From positions 1-30,923 of IMG/VR virus record IMGVR_UViG_3300006924_000096: a stretch of 30,923 nt of DNA; one strand, written 5' to 3'. Both the position numbers and the translations under genes were made by a program. This DNA is from a virus. Position 1 is the first letter of the stretch. The number at the start of each line of letters is the position of its first letter. The notes under the pieces were generated by a model. That model was not told the DNA's origin. It did no database searches and saw nothing but the letters and a program-made list of their open reading frames with translations. Below are positions 9,025 through 14,766 of this stretch, piece by piece.

Positions 9025-9266
9025 TACGTTTTAGCGTATCCAGGTTTGCCTTTAGATGAATTGTCTTTAGATTGTTTGCGTTTAACCGCCGCACGTTTCT
9101 TACCAGCAGACATACTTCTTGCTTTAGCAGATGGTACACACTTAGGATACTTACTCCTTTTCTCTCCTTTACTCCTACCGCATGGTGGGAATGAACCGTC
9201 AGAACGGGGGTTAGCTATATCTACCCACTTCTCACCTACCCACTTTTTTAGCCCTTTTTGTGCCAC
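9024..9266 (-). CDS. DUF5872-like small basic protein
   Basis: The product is 80 aa with a GTG start at 9266. A strong TGGAGG Shine-Dalgarno lies 8 bases upstream (9275-9280), which decides the start. The sequence KKWVGEKWVDIANPRSDG, CGRSKGEKRSKYPKCVP and a run of Lys/Arg/Ser match the pattern of DUF5872, a short cationic family found in phages and large DNA viruses with unknown function. Two Cys residues (C29 and C43 approx.) are embedded in the basic region. It could bind DNA during packaging; that is inference from charge and neighbours. Confidence 0.8.
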   Translation of the reverse strand: MAQKGLKKWVGEKWVDIANPRSDGSFPPCGRSKGEKRSKYPKCVPSAKARSMSAGKKRAAVKRKQSKDNSSKGKPGYAKT

Positions 9267-9393
9267 TTTTTTTACCTCCAGGTTTTATCCTGCCTGAGCA
9301 TACGCCTGATGCGTACATGTTTGCATAAGCTGATGGATATTTTTTAAACTTTCTTTTAGCTGCTGCTTTACCTTTTGCACATAGTTTTGCCAT
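9232..9393 (-). CDS. very small basic Cys-containing protein (53 aa)
   Basis: An ATG at 9393 with a GGAGGAAAT Shine-Dalgarno opens a 53-aa frame beginning MAKLCAKGKAAAKRKFKKYP and ending KKSGTKRAKKVGR. The pattern MAKLC..GKAAAKRKFK.YPSAYAN.YAS..C.G (partly written here) is shared with short proteins I recognise from other marine phages and viruses, always beside the DUF5872 gene. The start overlaps the upstream stop (TAATG) and its 3' end overlaps the DUF5872 gene by 35 bases in another frame. It is highly cationic and may bind DNA; function is unknown. Confidence 0.75.
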   Translation of the reverse strand: MAKLCAKGKAAAKRKFKKYPSAYANMYASGVCSGRIKPGGKKSGTKRAKKVGR

Positions 9394-9683
9394 TATATTT
9401 CCTCCAATAGAATTACATAATACTGTGTAGGCTTTTTCTTATGCCTAATAATCCTTGTCATGTAAGACATACTATTTTCTCGTAGGACATTAACAATGTT
9501 GTCATACTCAGCAAGTGTGTCAACCCTTGCCTCGTTTGTCTCATCAAATTTATTTAGCGTTCTTAATAGCAGCTGGTCTGTCTTCGGTATAGTCCTCTGC
9601 GTCAATAACGGTTGTTGGGTGTTCTTGCCCCCCGAGATTAATCGTAATTTTAACTCCTCCACTAGCATCCTCCGTGTTTGCAT
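9393..9683 (-). CDS. small ORF downstream of small terminase (start uncertain)
   Basis: The frame encodes 96 aa and ends TAATG into the 53-aa gene, which supports translation to its end. The C-terminal part (LAEYDNIVNVLRENSMSYM, then TRIIRHKKKPTQYYVIL) looks like a genuine small protein. The 5' 134 bases overlap the small terminase gene in another frame. No ATG, GTG or TTG lies between the terminase stop and the Met at about residue 72, so the real start is either within the terminase gene (9683 or 9668) or nonstandard. No family is recognised. Confidence 0.5.
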   Translation of the reverse strand: MQTRRMLVEELKLRLISGGKNTQQPLLTQRTIPKTDQLLLRTLNKFDETNEARVDTLAEYDNIVNVLRENSMSYMTRIIRHKKKPTQYYVILLEEI

Positions 9684-10032
9684 TACTGGTCTCTAGCCCA
9701 CCCCATTTGACAGTGGACTTAATTAAATCTGCTTTAACTGCTGAAGATGTTTCAGGGCTATGTATCATAGTCCAACTTGTAGTGAGTAGTTCTTCTGCTT
9801 GTGCTCGAGCCTTGAGTTTAAACGTCATACCCTTTTCTACAATCTCAGCTCTGTAAGATTCTACTTTTTTAAGGTATACGCTGTCTTTGTTGAATTTAGT
9901 TAAGTCATCAATACTGATGTGGTGTCTAACTCTAAGCTCATCTAGGGTTTCACCTGAGCCTTCTAGCAACAATGCCATATCGAAAGCTAGACGGTCAGAC
10001 CACTTGGTGTGTCTTAATGGTAGTGTATCCAT
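9550..10032 (-). CDS. terS: terminase small subunit
   Basis: From ATG 10032 the product is 160 aa. It has an N-terminal HTH-like part (LAFDMALLLEGSGETLDELR, then HHISIDDLTKF), a helical middle (AQAEELLTTSWTMIHSPETS, then AVKADLIKSTVKWGGLE) and the conserved ending GGVKITINLGG plus an acidic tail. This is the pattern of small terminases found upstream of the large subunit. It recognises phage DNA and regulates the motor. A GTG at 10149 would extend it by 39 residues, but that extension looks unlike protein and has poorly spaced ribosome binding. I prefer 10032, although its Shine-Dalgarno is also weak. Confidence 0.78.
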   Translation of the reverse strand: MDTLPLRHTKWSDRLAFDMALLLEGSGETLDELRVRHHISIDDLTKFNKDSVYLKKVESYRAEIVEKGMTFKLKARAQAEELLTTSWTMIHSPETSSAVKADLIKSTVKWGGLETSNANTEDASGGVKITINLGGQEHPTTVIDAEDYTEDRPAAIKNAK

Positions 10033-10199
10033 GAGTTCAAACCTATTGTATTTCAACGGATATGTCAAGATGAGTGCCCAAACTTTACATCTTTGTTTTT
10101 TGGCTCTTGTTATGAGAGGTTTACTTATATGGGGGGCAGGTGTCGGCACGCAGTCCGACTACCCTCCCTGTGCCACTTAATAAATTTACTATCTTATTT

Positions 10200-10227
10200 C
10201 TAATAGGCTACAGCCCTTTAAAATCAA
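10200..10227 (-). promoter_or_regulatory. possible sigma70-like promoter for the late block
   Basis: On the minus strand TTGATT (10227-10222) is followed after 16 bases by TATTAG (10205-10200). Each hexamer matches its consensus at 4 of 6 positions. It points toward the small terminase and lies in the 282-bp divergent gap. The match is weak in an AT-rich background. Confidence 0.3.
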
Positions 10228-10228
10228 G

Positions 10229-10256
10229 CGAGCAGAAATTATTTTTAGATGTGTCA
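10229..10256 (+). promoter_or_regulatory. 28-bp conserved element, copy 1
   Basis: The element begins CGAGCAGAAA, has a T-rich middle and ends TGTGTCA. It is one of three copies with identical internal spacing. This copy lies 58 bases before the ATG at 10315 and is followed by GGGTTT and, 5 bases later, CATGG, a trailer shared with copy 2. It sits between the divergent late block and the first plus-strand gene. A promoter or regulator-binding role is inferred. Confidence 0.65.
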
Positions 10257-10314
10257 GGGTTTAATCATGGAAAGCACAAGCTGACCAAGAACGAAAATCA
10301 TAGGAGTAAAAACT

Positions 10315-10728
10315 ATGGAAGAAAATAAAAAAGACAACATAGTCTTATCTGAAAACAGAGTAAGGTTATACGTTGGCTTAAAAGGTGGAGCTCAACATGT
10401 TTTGAGAGTTACCGACAGCGAACAGTACGAGGACAGGTATAATTGGTACCTACCTACTGAAGCTAAAAAACTATTAGCCCATGTTATGAAAATAACAGCT
10501 AAAGGCTCAAAAGTAATGGTTGGCTACAAAGGCAAACCAATATCAGCCGAAGGCATGGTATTCGATAGCATCTACACAGATGAAGTCGAGAAAAACAAAG
10601 GTGAGCTATATATTGGCTACTTCATGATAGGGACTCGAAAACGAGGTCTTCAAATCAGAAGAGCTTCTAATGGAACTGAAGGGGAGTTTAACCCTAGAGG
10701 GTCTACTAGAGATATAGACATAGTATAA
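10315..10728 (+). CDS. unknown protein, first gene after element copy 1
   Basis: The product is 137 aa with a good AGGAG Shine-Dalgarno (10302-10306). The N-terminal part has beta-like strands (ENRVRLYVGLKGGAQHVLRV). The C-terminal part is basic then acidic (RKRGLQIRRASNGTEG ... RDIDIV). I recognise no family. Its early-type location, separate promoter-like element and following hairpin suggest an individually regulated early protein. Its acidic end is loosely like that of the 11593 gene product, but the two do not align convincingly. Confidence 0.75.
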   Translation: MEENKKDNIVLSENRVRLYVGLKGGAQHVLRVTDSEQYEDRYNWYLPTEAKKLLAHVMKITAKGSKVMVGYKGKPISAEGMVFDSIYTDEVEKNKGELYIGYFMIGTRKRGLQIRRASNGTEGEFNPRGSTRDIDIV

Positions 10729-10737
10729 CAACCAAGT

Positions 10738-10759
10738 CCTCCTCCCGAAAGGGAGGGGG
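10738..10759 (+). promoter_or_regulatory. stable intercistronic GNRA-loop hairpin
   Basis: Positions 10738-10746 pair with 10751-10759 (CCTCCTCCC...GGGAGGGGG; one G-U) around a GAAA tetraloop. There is no T-run after it. It ends 1 base before the AGGAG Shine-Dalgarno of the 49-aa gene. It may stabilise the upstream mRNA or modulate ribosome access rather than terminate transcription. Confidence 0.6.
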
Positions 10760-10770
10760 CAGGAGTAAAA

Positions 10771-10920
10771 ATGAGTGTATATAAACATATTAAAGTACAT
10801 TACTTTGATAGAAACCAACCTAAAGTGAGAACATTTGATAATGCATTAGAAGCTAACTTGTTTATCAAGTTCCCACCACAAGACATAAGAATAGTTAGCT
10901 GGATTCCACTATCTAACTAA
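10771..10920 (+). CDS. 49-aa hypothetical protein
   Basis: The ATG at 10771 has an ideal AGGAG Shine-Dalgarno at 10761-10765. The frame encodes MSVYKHIKVHYFDRNQPK... and ends ...IRIVSWIPLSN. It looks like one small folded beta/alpha unit, with an aromatic-rich strand, a helix (NALEANLFIKF) and a final hydrophobic strand. It lies 42 bases after the previous gene and just before a strong terminator, so the two genes form one short transcription unit. No family is recognised. Confidence 0.65.
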   Translation: MSVYKHIKVHYFDRNQPKVRTFDNALEANLFIKFPPQDIRIVSWIPLSN

Positions 10921-10940
10921 CTAGCCTACCTACCTACCTA

Positions 10941-10971
10941 CCCTCACTCAATCGAGTGGGGGTTTCTTTTT
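10941..10971 (+). terminator. strong rho-independent terminator
   Basis: A 9-bp stem (10941-10949 with 10954-10962, one G-T pair) has the tetraloop AATC and is followed by TTTCTTTTT. It ends the short two-gene unit begun at 10315. It is preceded by four TACC tandem units (about 10927-10942). Confidence 0.88.
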
Positions 10972-11048
10972 GTCTATCAAATCGTTTACGATTTGATTAT
11001 ATCATAACTTTACATAGATATCACTAACTTTACATACACATAGATATA

Positions 11049-11082
11049 TAATCAATAGGTTCTAGTAATCAATAGGTTCTAG
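11049..11082 (+). repeat. 17-bp tandem duplication
   Basis: The 17-mer TAATCAATAGGTTCTAG is present twice with no gap (11049-11065 and 11066-11082). It lies in the repeat field. Confidence 0.9.
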
Positions 11083-11273
11083 AATGTCGGAAGGTTAAAG
11101 TAGTATATATATATAAACCATTGGTCGGTAGGTTATGGCACGTATAATGCAACTATATAGACTATCTAGTTGTAACTTTACGCAACTTTACATGTTCTAG
11201 ATAGTAAAACCTTACACATGTAACCTTACATTCCCTTAGTTTACGCCATATATAGGGCATTATGCTATCCATA

Positions 11274-11300
11274 ACTATCTAAACTATCTAGACTATCTAG
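11274..11300 (+). repeat. three tandem 9-bp iterons
   Basis: ACTATCTAA (11274-11282), ACTATCTAG (11283-11291) and ACTATCTAG (11292-11300) lie head to tail. The same 9-mer recurs at 11161-11169 and 11431-11439, and inverted at 11197-11205 and 11390-11398. Confidence 0.85.
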
Positions 11301-11488
11301 TTATTTTAATATAATGCGTCACTAAGCGTTTACATCTAGCAATATACTAAATTTCGCAGCGATACATTACCCATAAAAAACTAGATAAACTAGATAGTTA
11401 ATGCCAACTTGTTGATATATATAAAGTTTTACTATCTAGTTACACACCCATTAAGATAACTTTACATAGATAGTTATATATACAATGC

Positions 11489-11516
11489 CGAGCAGAAAAA
11501 AATTTTCGATGTGTCA
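11489..11516 (+). promoter_or_regulatory. 28-bp conserved element, copy 2
   Basis: The element has the same CGAGCAGAAA start, a central AT tract and CGATGTGTCA end. It lies 76 bases before the ATG at 11593 and at the right edge of the repeat field. The trailer AGGTTT plus CATGG matches copy 1. Confidence 0.65.
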
Positions 11517-11592
11517 AGGTTTTGGCATGGCGAGGGATTTCCCCTTGTTATATATAATATTAACTATCGCCCTATGGGGCAGGATATAAACT

Positions 11593-11970
11593 ATGAACGA
11601 CAATGTAAAAGAGTATGTAAGGTGGAAACCTATAATCAAAAAAGGGAATGCTACTAAAGGCATTAATGCTGGCGACTTGCACATTAAAGTTGTTGAGTGT
11701 GATAAAAAACACCCTAAAGCAATGTGTACTGACAATGTTATGGCTATTGTAACTAAAGGTCTTAACGCTATTGGCAAACTTGTTGGTGGCAAAGAGATAC
11801 TAGCTATGGACTTCTCTGACAGAGAGAAAGAGAGACACATTGAGGATAAGCATAAAGTGTGGTCTATCCAACGCTCTGGAAAGTGGGGTAAAGAGTTGTA
11901 TTTATCCTTTACTGTACCATCAAGTAACAGTAATGCACTTGATGATGAGTTTGATATAGATAATCTATAA
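11593..11970 (+). CDS. unknown early protein with acidic C-terminus
   Basis: The product is 125 aa with an AGGA Shine-Dalgarno at 11581-11584. It has a basic N-terminal half with GKLVGGKEILAMDF in the middle, a strand-like stretch (GKELYLSFTVPSSNS) and an acidic ending DDEFDIDNL. Such tails occur on ssDNA-binding proteins, but no OB-fold is clear, so this is only a resemblance. It stands alone downstream of element copy 2, next to the putative origin, and is followed by a 10-bp hairpin. An origin-associated role would be speculation. Confidence 0.7.
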   Translation: MNDNVKEYVRWKPIIKKGNATKGINAGDLHIKVVECDKKHPKAMCTDNVMAIVTKGLNAIGKLVGGKEILAMDFSDREKERHIEDKHKVWSIQRSGKWGKELYLSFTVPSSNSNALDDEFDIDNL

Positions 11971-11991
11971 TCATCTTACAACAACTTGTGG

Positions 11992-12020
11992 TATCCCTAG
12001 TGATGTACTAGGGATATCCT
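11992..12020 (+). terminator. hairpin, possible weak terminator
   Basis: A perfect 10-bp stem (TATCCCTAGT 11992-12001 with ACTAGGGATA 12007-12016) has a 5-nt loop. The following TCCTTTAT is only moderately T-rich. It lies between the 11593 gene and the zinc-ribbon gene, so it may be an attenuator or processing hairpin. Confidence 0.55.
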
Positions 12021-12037
12021 TTATGAGAGGTATAAAT

Positions 12038-12238
12038 ATGGCTAGATGTAGAGACTGTAATGTTATTATACAACAAGGTAGAGTATCACTAGGCTACGAT
12101 ACATGCCTAGTTTGTGGTGAGGTTGAGGCACGTAAGGTTAAGCATACTGTGGTGCCATTGCATAAGTCTAACTACATAGTAGTGAGCAATAAAGAGGACT
12201 TGAAAGGAATTAATAACAAAGGTGGTAAACATGACTGA
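12038..12238 (+). CDS. small zinc-ribbon protein (DksA/TraR-like finger)
   Basis: From ATG 12038 the product is 66 aa. An upstream ATG (12023) overlaps the Shine-Dalgarno GAGAGG (12025-12030), so the later one is chosen. Cys pairs C4-C7 and C23-C26 (CRDC ... CLVC) form a four-Cys zinc site of the C-x2-C...C-x2-C type with GRVSLGYDTC between, resembling the C-terminal finger of DksA/TraR. The C-terminal part (VVPLHKSNYIVVSNKEDLKG) is conserved in other marine phages that I recall. It could touch RNA polymerase like TraR, but it lacks the coiled coil, so that is uncertain. Confidence 0.7.
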   Translation: MARCRDCNVIIQQGRVSLGYDTCLVCGEVEARKVKHTVVPLHKSNYIVVSNKEDLKGINNKGGKHD

Positions 12239-12446
12239 TGATATACAAGAGGTTACTGTACACATAGCAGTAATACAAAATGGTACTGTGCATATGTATT
12301 GGAACACTAGATTCTATGTACATGATAGTGAGGGCGTATTAGATAAGGCATTAGAGTTTGTCAAAAGGCAAGGACACAATCAAGAACAATGCAGTTGGGC
12401 AATAGTAGGTAGCCTTATTGAAAGGCATAATGAATATATGGGTTAA
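12231..12446 (+). CDS. small hypothetical protein
   Basis: From ATG 12231 the product is 71 aa (MTDDIQEVTVHIAVIQNGTV...). It has strand-like N-terminal sequence, then helix (VLDKALEFVKRQG) and CSWAIVGSLIERH. The Shine-Dalgarno AAAGGTGG lies at 12218-12225, so ATG 12231 is favoured over the GTG at 12222. It overlaps the zinc-ribbon gene by 8 bases, so the two are co-translated. No family is recognised. It is the last ORF before the structured non-coding stretch. Confidence 0.65.
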   Translation: MTDDIQEVTVHIAVIQNGTVHMYWNTRFYVHDSEGVLDKALEFVKRQGHNQEQCSWAIVGSLIERHNEYMG

Positions 12447-12470
12447 CTTGTGATTATGAGACACAAGTGT

Positions 12471-12809
12471 GGGGTAGGTAGTGGCAAAGTAGGGTATAAT
12501 AAATATACGGATTTAATTCCAAAATCCCACGCCTACCTACCTCTAATGAATATTTCTCAATGAGTAATTAGTACTCAAGCTTATTGGGAGCATAGATGTA
12601 AGCTAGCGTATACATCTATGTAGGGTAGATAGCTAGATGGTTGGTGATTCTTAGTCCATGAAAGCCAACATAAAGACTACCAAGATGACTATGTATGGAG
12701 CAAAACTAGTCTATCTATCCTTAATGAATTACTAGAACGAAATCACCTAGCAATAGGTTGGAGATAGGTAACGCTGTATCGTTCCAGCATGTAGGTTACT
12801 TATCTCTAA
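12471..12809 (+). ncRNA. candidate structured non-coding RNA
   Basis: The 459-bp gap between 12447 and 12905 has no credible ORF but is full of nested inverted repeats. Helix A: 12471-12481 with 12533-12543 (11 bp, one G-U), enclosing hairpins 12494-12508 and 12509-12527. Helix B: 12556-12561 with 12583-12588, near inner hairpin 12562-12576. Helix C: perfect 10 bp, 12591-12600 with 12611-12620. Helix D: 12624-12636 with 12706-12720 (13 pairs, two single bulges). Helix E: 12758-12772 with 12795-12809 (15 bp, two G-U) capped by GCTG/CAGC. None carries a T-tail. Strand is assumed plus because the flanking genes are plus. No known RNA family is recognised. Confidence 0.55.
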
Positions 12810-12818
12810 GGACTATGC

Positions 12819-12846
12819 CGAGCAGAAATTTTTTTCGGCTGTGTCA
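12819..12846 (+). promoter_or_regulatory. 28-bp conserved element, copy 3
   Basis: CGAGCAGAAA start, T-run and TGTGTCA end at the same spacing as copies 1 and 2. It lies 59 bases before ATG 12906. Here the element is also an inverted repeat (GCCGA 12817-12821 with TCGGC 12835-12839). The trailer differs (AAATCAAAC). A short hairpin (12863-12868 with 12875-12880) follows in the leader. Confidence 0.65.
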
Positions 12847-12905
12847 AAATCAAACAAGAATTTCCCACAATGTCGTGGGGATATAACAACACATAGGAGA
12901 AAACT

Positions 12906-13895
12906 ATGAGAGCGAAACTACTTATGCAAACCCTAAAGGACTTGTTTAAGATAAAGAGGACAGTAGCTATCGAGGGTAGCCCTGGGGGTGGTAAGACTAC
13001 CATATGCCAACAGGTTGCCAAAGAGCTAGGTGTCGGATACGAAGAAGTGCATATGCCAACCATGTTGGTAGAGGACTTCGGTATTCCTATACCTCAGCCT
13101 GATGGCTCACTTAAATATTCCATACCACATTGGATACCCGTAGTGGGTAGCGACCACCCTGATACAGGTATATTGGTACTTGATGACATGAATCAAGCTA
13201 GTGCTGACTTACAGAAAGTGGTAGCTAACATGTGTCAAGCAAGGAATGTACATGGCTATCAAATCAAAGAGGGGTGGCAGATTGTATCAACAGGTAACAA
13301 GGTGTCGGACAGAGCTGGTGCTAATCGTGTATTGTCTCACTTACGTAACAGGCATACTGTGTATGACTTAGAGACACACGTTGATGATTGGTATGCATGG
13401 GCTATTGAACACAATGTAAAGCCTGAAGTCATCTCATTCATCAAGTTCAGAACGGACTTGTTGCATGACTTTGACCCACAAAGAGAGTCTAACCCTACAC
13501 CACGTTCATGGGTAGAGGGTGTGTCTAATGCAATAGGTGTCGTATCACCTGAGGCAGAGTATGAGACATTCAAAGGTGCTGTCGGTGAGGGTGCTAGTGC
13601 AGAGTTCACAGGGTTTGTGAAGATATATCGTAACCTACCTGATATGGAACAGGTCATTAAGAAACCACTTGAGGCTACTGTGCCTACTGACCCAGCTACA
13701 TTGTATGCAATGTCTGGCAGTCTAGCTACGTACTCAACAGTGGATAACTTCAAGAATGTACTGACATATCTAGACAGGATACCCCCTGAGTTTTCAGTAC
13801 TGTCGGTATCGTATGCAGTCAAGAAGAATGTCGAGCTGATGAACACACCTGAGTTCACTAAGTGGGCAGTCGATAAGCAGAATGTAATTATATAA
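12906..13895 (+). CDS. MoxR-like AAA+ ATPase
   Basis: The product is 329 aa. Walker A is GSPGGGKTT (residues 24-32), Walker B is ILVLDDMNQ (89-97) and sensor 1 is VSTGN (127-131), followed by an arginine-rich LRNRH. This is the AAA+ module of the MoxR/CobS group, which remodels or inserts metals with a VWA-domain partner. AGGAG lies at 12895-12899. It starts a three-gene cassette with a DUF3150 protein and a VWA/metallopeptidase protein, behind element copy 3. That order is what MoxR/VWA pairs show. The phage substrate is unknown. Confidence 0.88.
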   Translation: MRAKLLMQTLKDLFKIKRTVAIEGSPGGGKTTICQQVAKELGVGYEEVHMPTMLVEDFGIPIPQPDGSLKYSIPHWIPVVGSDHPDTGILVLDDMNQASADLQKVVANMCQARNVHGYQIKEGWQIVSTGNKVSDRAGANRVLSHLRNRHTVYDLETHVDDWYAWAIEHNVKPEVISFIKFRTDLLHDFDPQRESNPTPRSWVEGVSNAIGVVSPEAEYETFKGAVGEGASAEFTGFVKIYRNLPDMEQVIKKPLEATVPTDPATLYAMSGSLATYSTVDNFKNVLTYLDRIPPEFSVLSVSYAVKKNVELMNTPEFTKWAVDKQNVII

Positions 13896-13911
13896 CAACG
13901 AGGTAAACACA

Positions 13912-14766
13912 ATGAGTAAACTAAACAATGAGGCATTGTTGGTACAGCTTACTGTACGACAAGCTACCATGCGTAAGAGGGACAAGAAAGCCACACAAGA
14001 TGTAGCTATGTCCAACAACGCAGAGGTATCTAGTGGTAACTACAACAAAGCTCTACTACCAATGGCTGAGTCATTGAGTAACATACACAAGATGACAACA
14101 CAGATAAGGCAGATGTACTATGACAACACGTTGCCATGGGGCATTGAGGGTACCATGATACTACCCTCTAAAAACTATCTGTCGTTCATGGAAATGTACA
14201 GGAAAGCTAAGTCCCAATGGGTGGTGCTAGTGGATAAGTTCATAGATGACTATCCAAGACTGATACAAAATGCACAGGTATCACTAGGTAAGTTATACAA
14301 TGCTAGTGATTACCCTGACATAGAGGACTTGAAGAGTAAGTTCGACATGGACATTAGGGTAATGCCTGTACCAGCTGATGACTTCAGAGTATCAATACCT
14401 GACAGCGAGTTGGCACAAGTCAGAGCTGATGTCGGTGCACAAGTTGAGAGTGCAACAACCAAAGCTATGGGCGAGGCATGGCAGAGACTATACGATAGAG
14501 TGAAACACATATCGGATAAGTTGCATGACCCTAAGTCTATCTTCAGAGATACTCTGATAGATAACACTAAGGATATATGTGATGTGCTTAAGAGATTGAA
14601 CATCAATGATGATGAGAATCTAGAGAGGCTACGTGCTGAAGTTGAGCAATCATTTACTAAACTACACCCTGAATCATTACGTAATGACCCACATCTTAGG
14701 ACTCAAAAGAGTAATGAGGCTAGTGATATTATGAAGAGAATGGGTGCATACATGGGAAATATATAA
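13912..14766 (+). CDS. DUF3150-like protein
   Basis: The product is 284 aa. The characteristic stretch is LPWGIEGTMILPSKNYLSFM, then LVDKFIDDYPRLI, LGKLYNASDYPDIEDLKSKF and MPVPADDFRV. This matches the DUF3150 pattern, which is repeatedly found between a MoxR-like ATPase and a VWA protein in phages. The rest is helical and charged. Its role is unknown; it may be the bridging or substrate subunit of the complex. It starts 16 bases after the ATPase stop and ends TAATG into the VWA gene. Confidence 0.82.
   Translation: MSKLNNEALLVQLTVRQATMRKRDKKATQDVAMSNNAEVSSGNYNKALLPMAESLSNIHKMTTQIRQMYYDNTLPWGIEGTMILPSKNYLSFMEMYRKAKSQWVVLVDKFIDDYPRLIQNAQVSLGKLYNASDYPDIEDLKSKFDMDIRVMPVPADDFRVSIPDSELAQVRADVGAQVESATTKAMGEAWQRLYDRVKHISDKLHDPKSIFRDTLIDNTKDICDVLKRLNINDDENLERLRAEVEQSFTKLHPESLRNDPHLRTQKSNEASDIMKRMGAYMGNI

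Larger units (their letters stand above)
11006..11467 (+). repeat. AACYTTACAY direct-repeat family
   Basis: Seven copies are all on the same strand. The 11174 and 11184 copies are immediately tandem 10-mers (the first with GC in place of AT at the end). Three are exact in the form AACTTTACAT within the field (11006, 11026, 11458) and 11184 is also exact. Further exact copies lie outside at 10081-10090 and 29841-29850. Confidence 0.7.
10975..11486 (+). other. gene-free repeat-rich region; candidate replication origin
   Basis: This 512-bp AT-rich stretch has no credible ORF. It contains two repeat families. AACYTTACAY occurs in one orientation at 11006, 11026, 11174, 11184, 11208, 11222 and 11458. 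The octamer CTATCTAG or its complement occurs at about 11162, 11197, 11284, 11293, 11390 and 11432, plus near-matches. A 17-bp tandem duplication lies at 11049-11082. Dense iterons in an AT-rich gap next to early genes resemble phage or plasmid origins bound by an initiator. An operator array or RNA is the alternative. Origin function is inference. Confidence 0.45.

Noticed and set aside
10033-10149. N-terminal extension of the small terminase from a GTG start
   Set aside because: The extension has unlikely protein composition, contains the AACTTTACAT motif, and the Shine-Dalgarno GGGAGGG is 12 bases away. It is kept only as an alternative.
10229-10256. Minus-strand sigma70 promoters in the reverse of the 28-bp elements (TTGACA in copies 2 and 3)
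   Set aside because: No -10-like hexamer lies at 15-19 bp spacing in any of the three copies, and copy 1 has CTGACA.
11006-11467. DnaA boxes in the repeat field
   Set aside because: Neither repeat matches TTATNCACA; the repeat consensus is different and fully phage-specific in appearance.
11514-11840. Minus-strand ORF opposite the 11593 gene
   Set aside because: It is a shadow frame over a well-supported plus-strand gene, with no Shine-Dalgarno or recognisable family.
12471-12543. tRNA-like cloverleaf with an 11-bp acceptor-like stem
   Set aside because: The TpsiC arm would not abut the 3' acceptor strand, there is no TTC loop motif, and the anticodon-like loop is only 5 nt. It is better described as part of the larger structured RNA candidate.
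12819-12846. Element copy 3 as a rho-independent terminator (GCCGA...TCGGC stem)
   Set aside because: The stem is not shared by copies 1 and 2 and no T-run follows it. The conserved parts lie mostly outside the stem, so a terminator does not explain all three copies.
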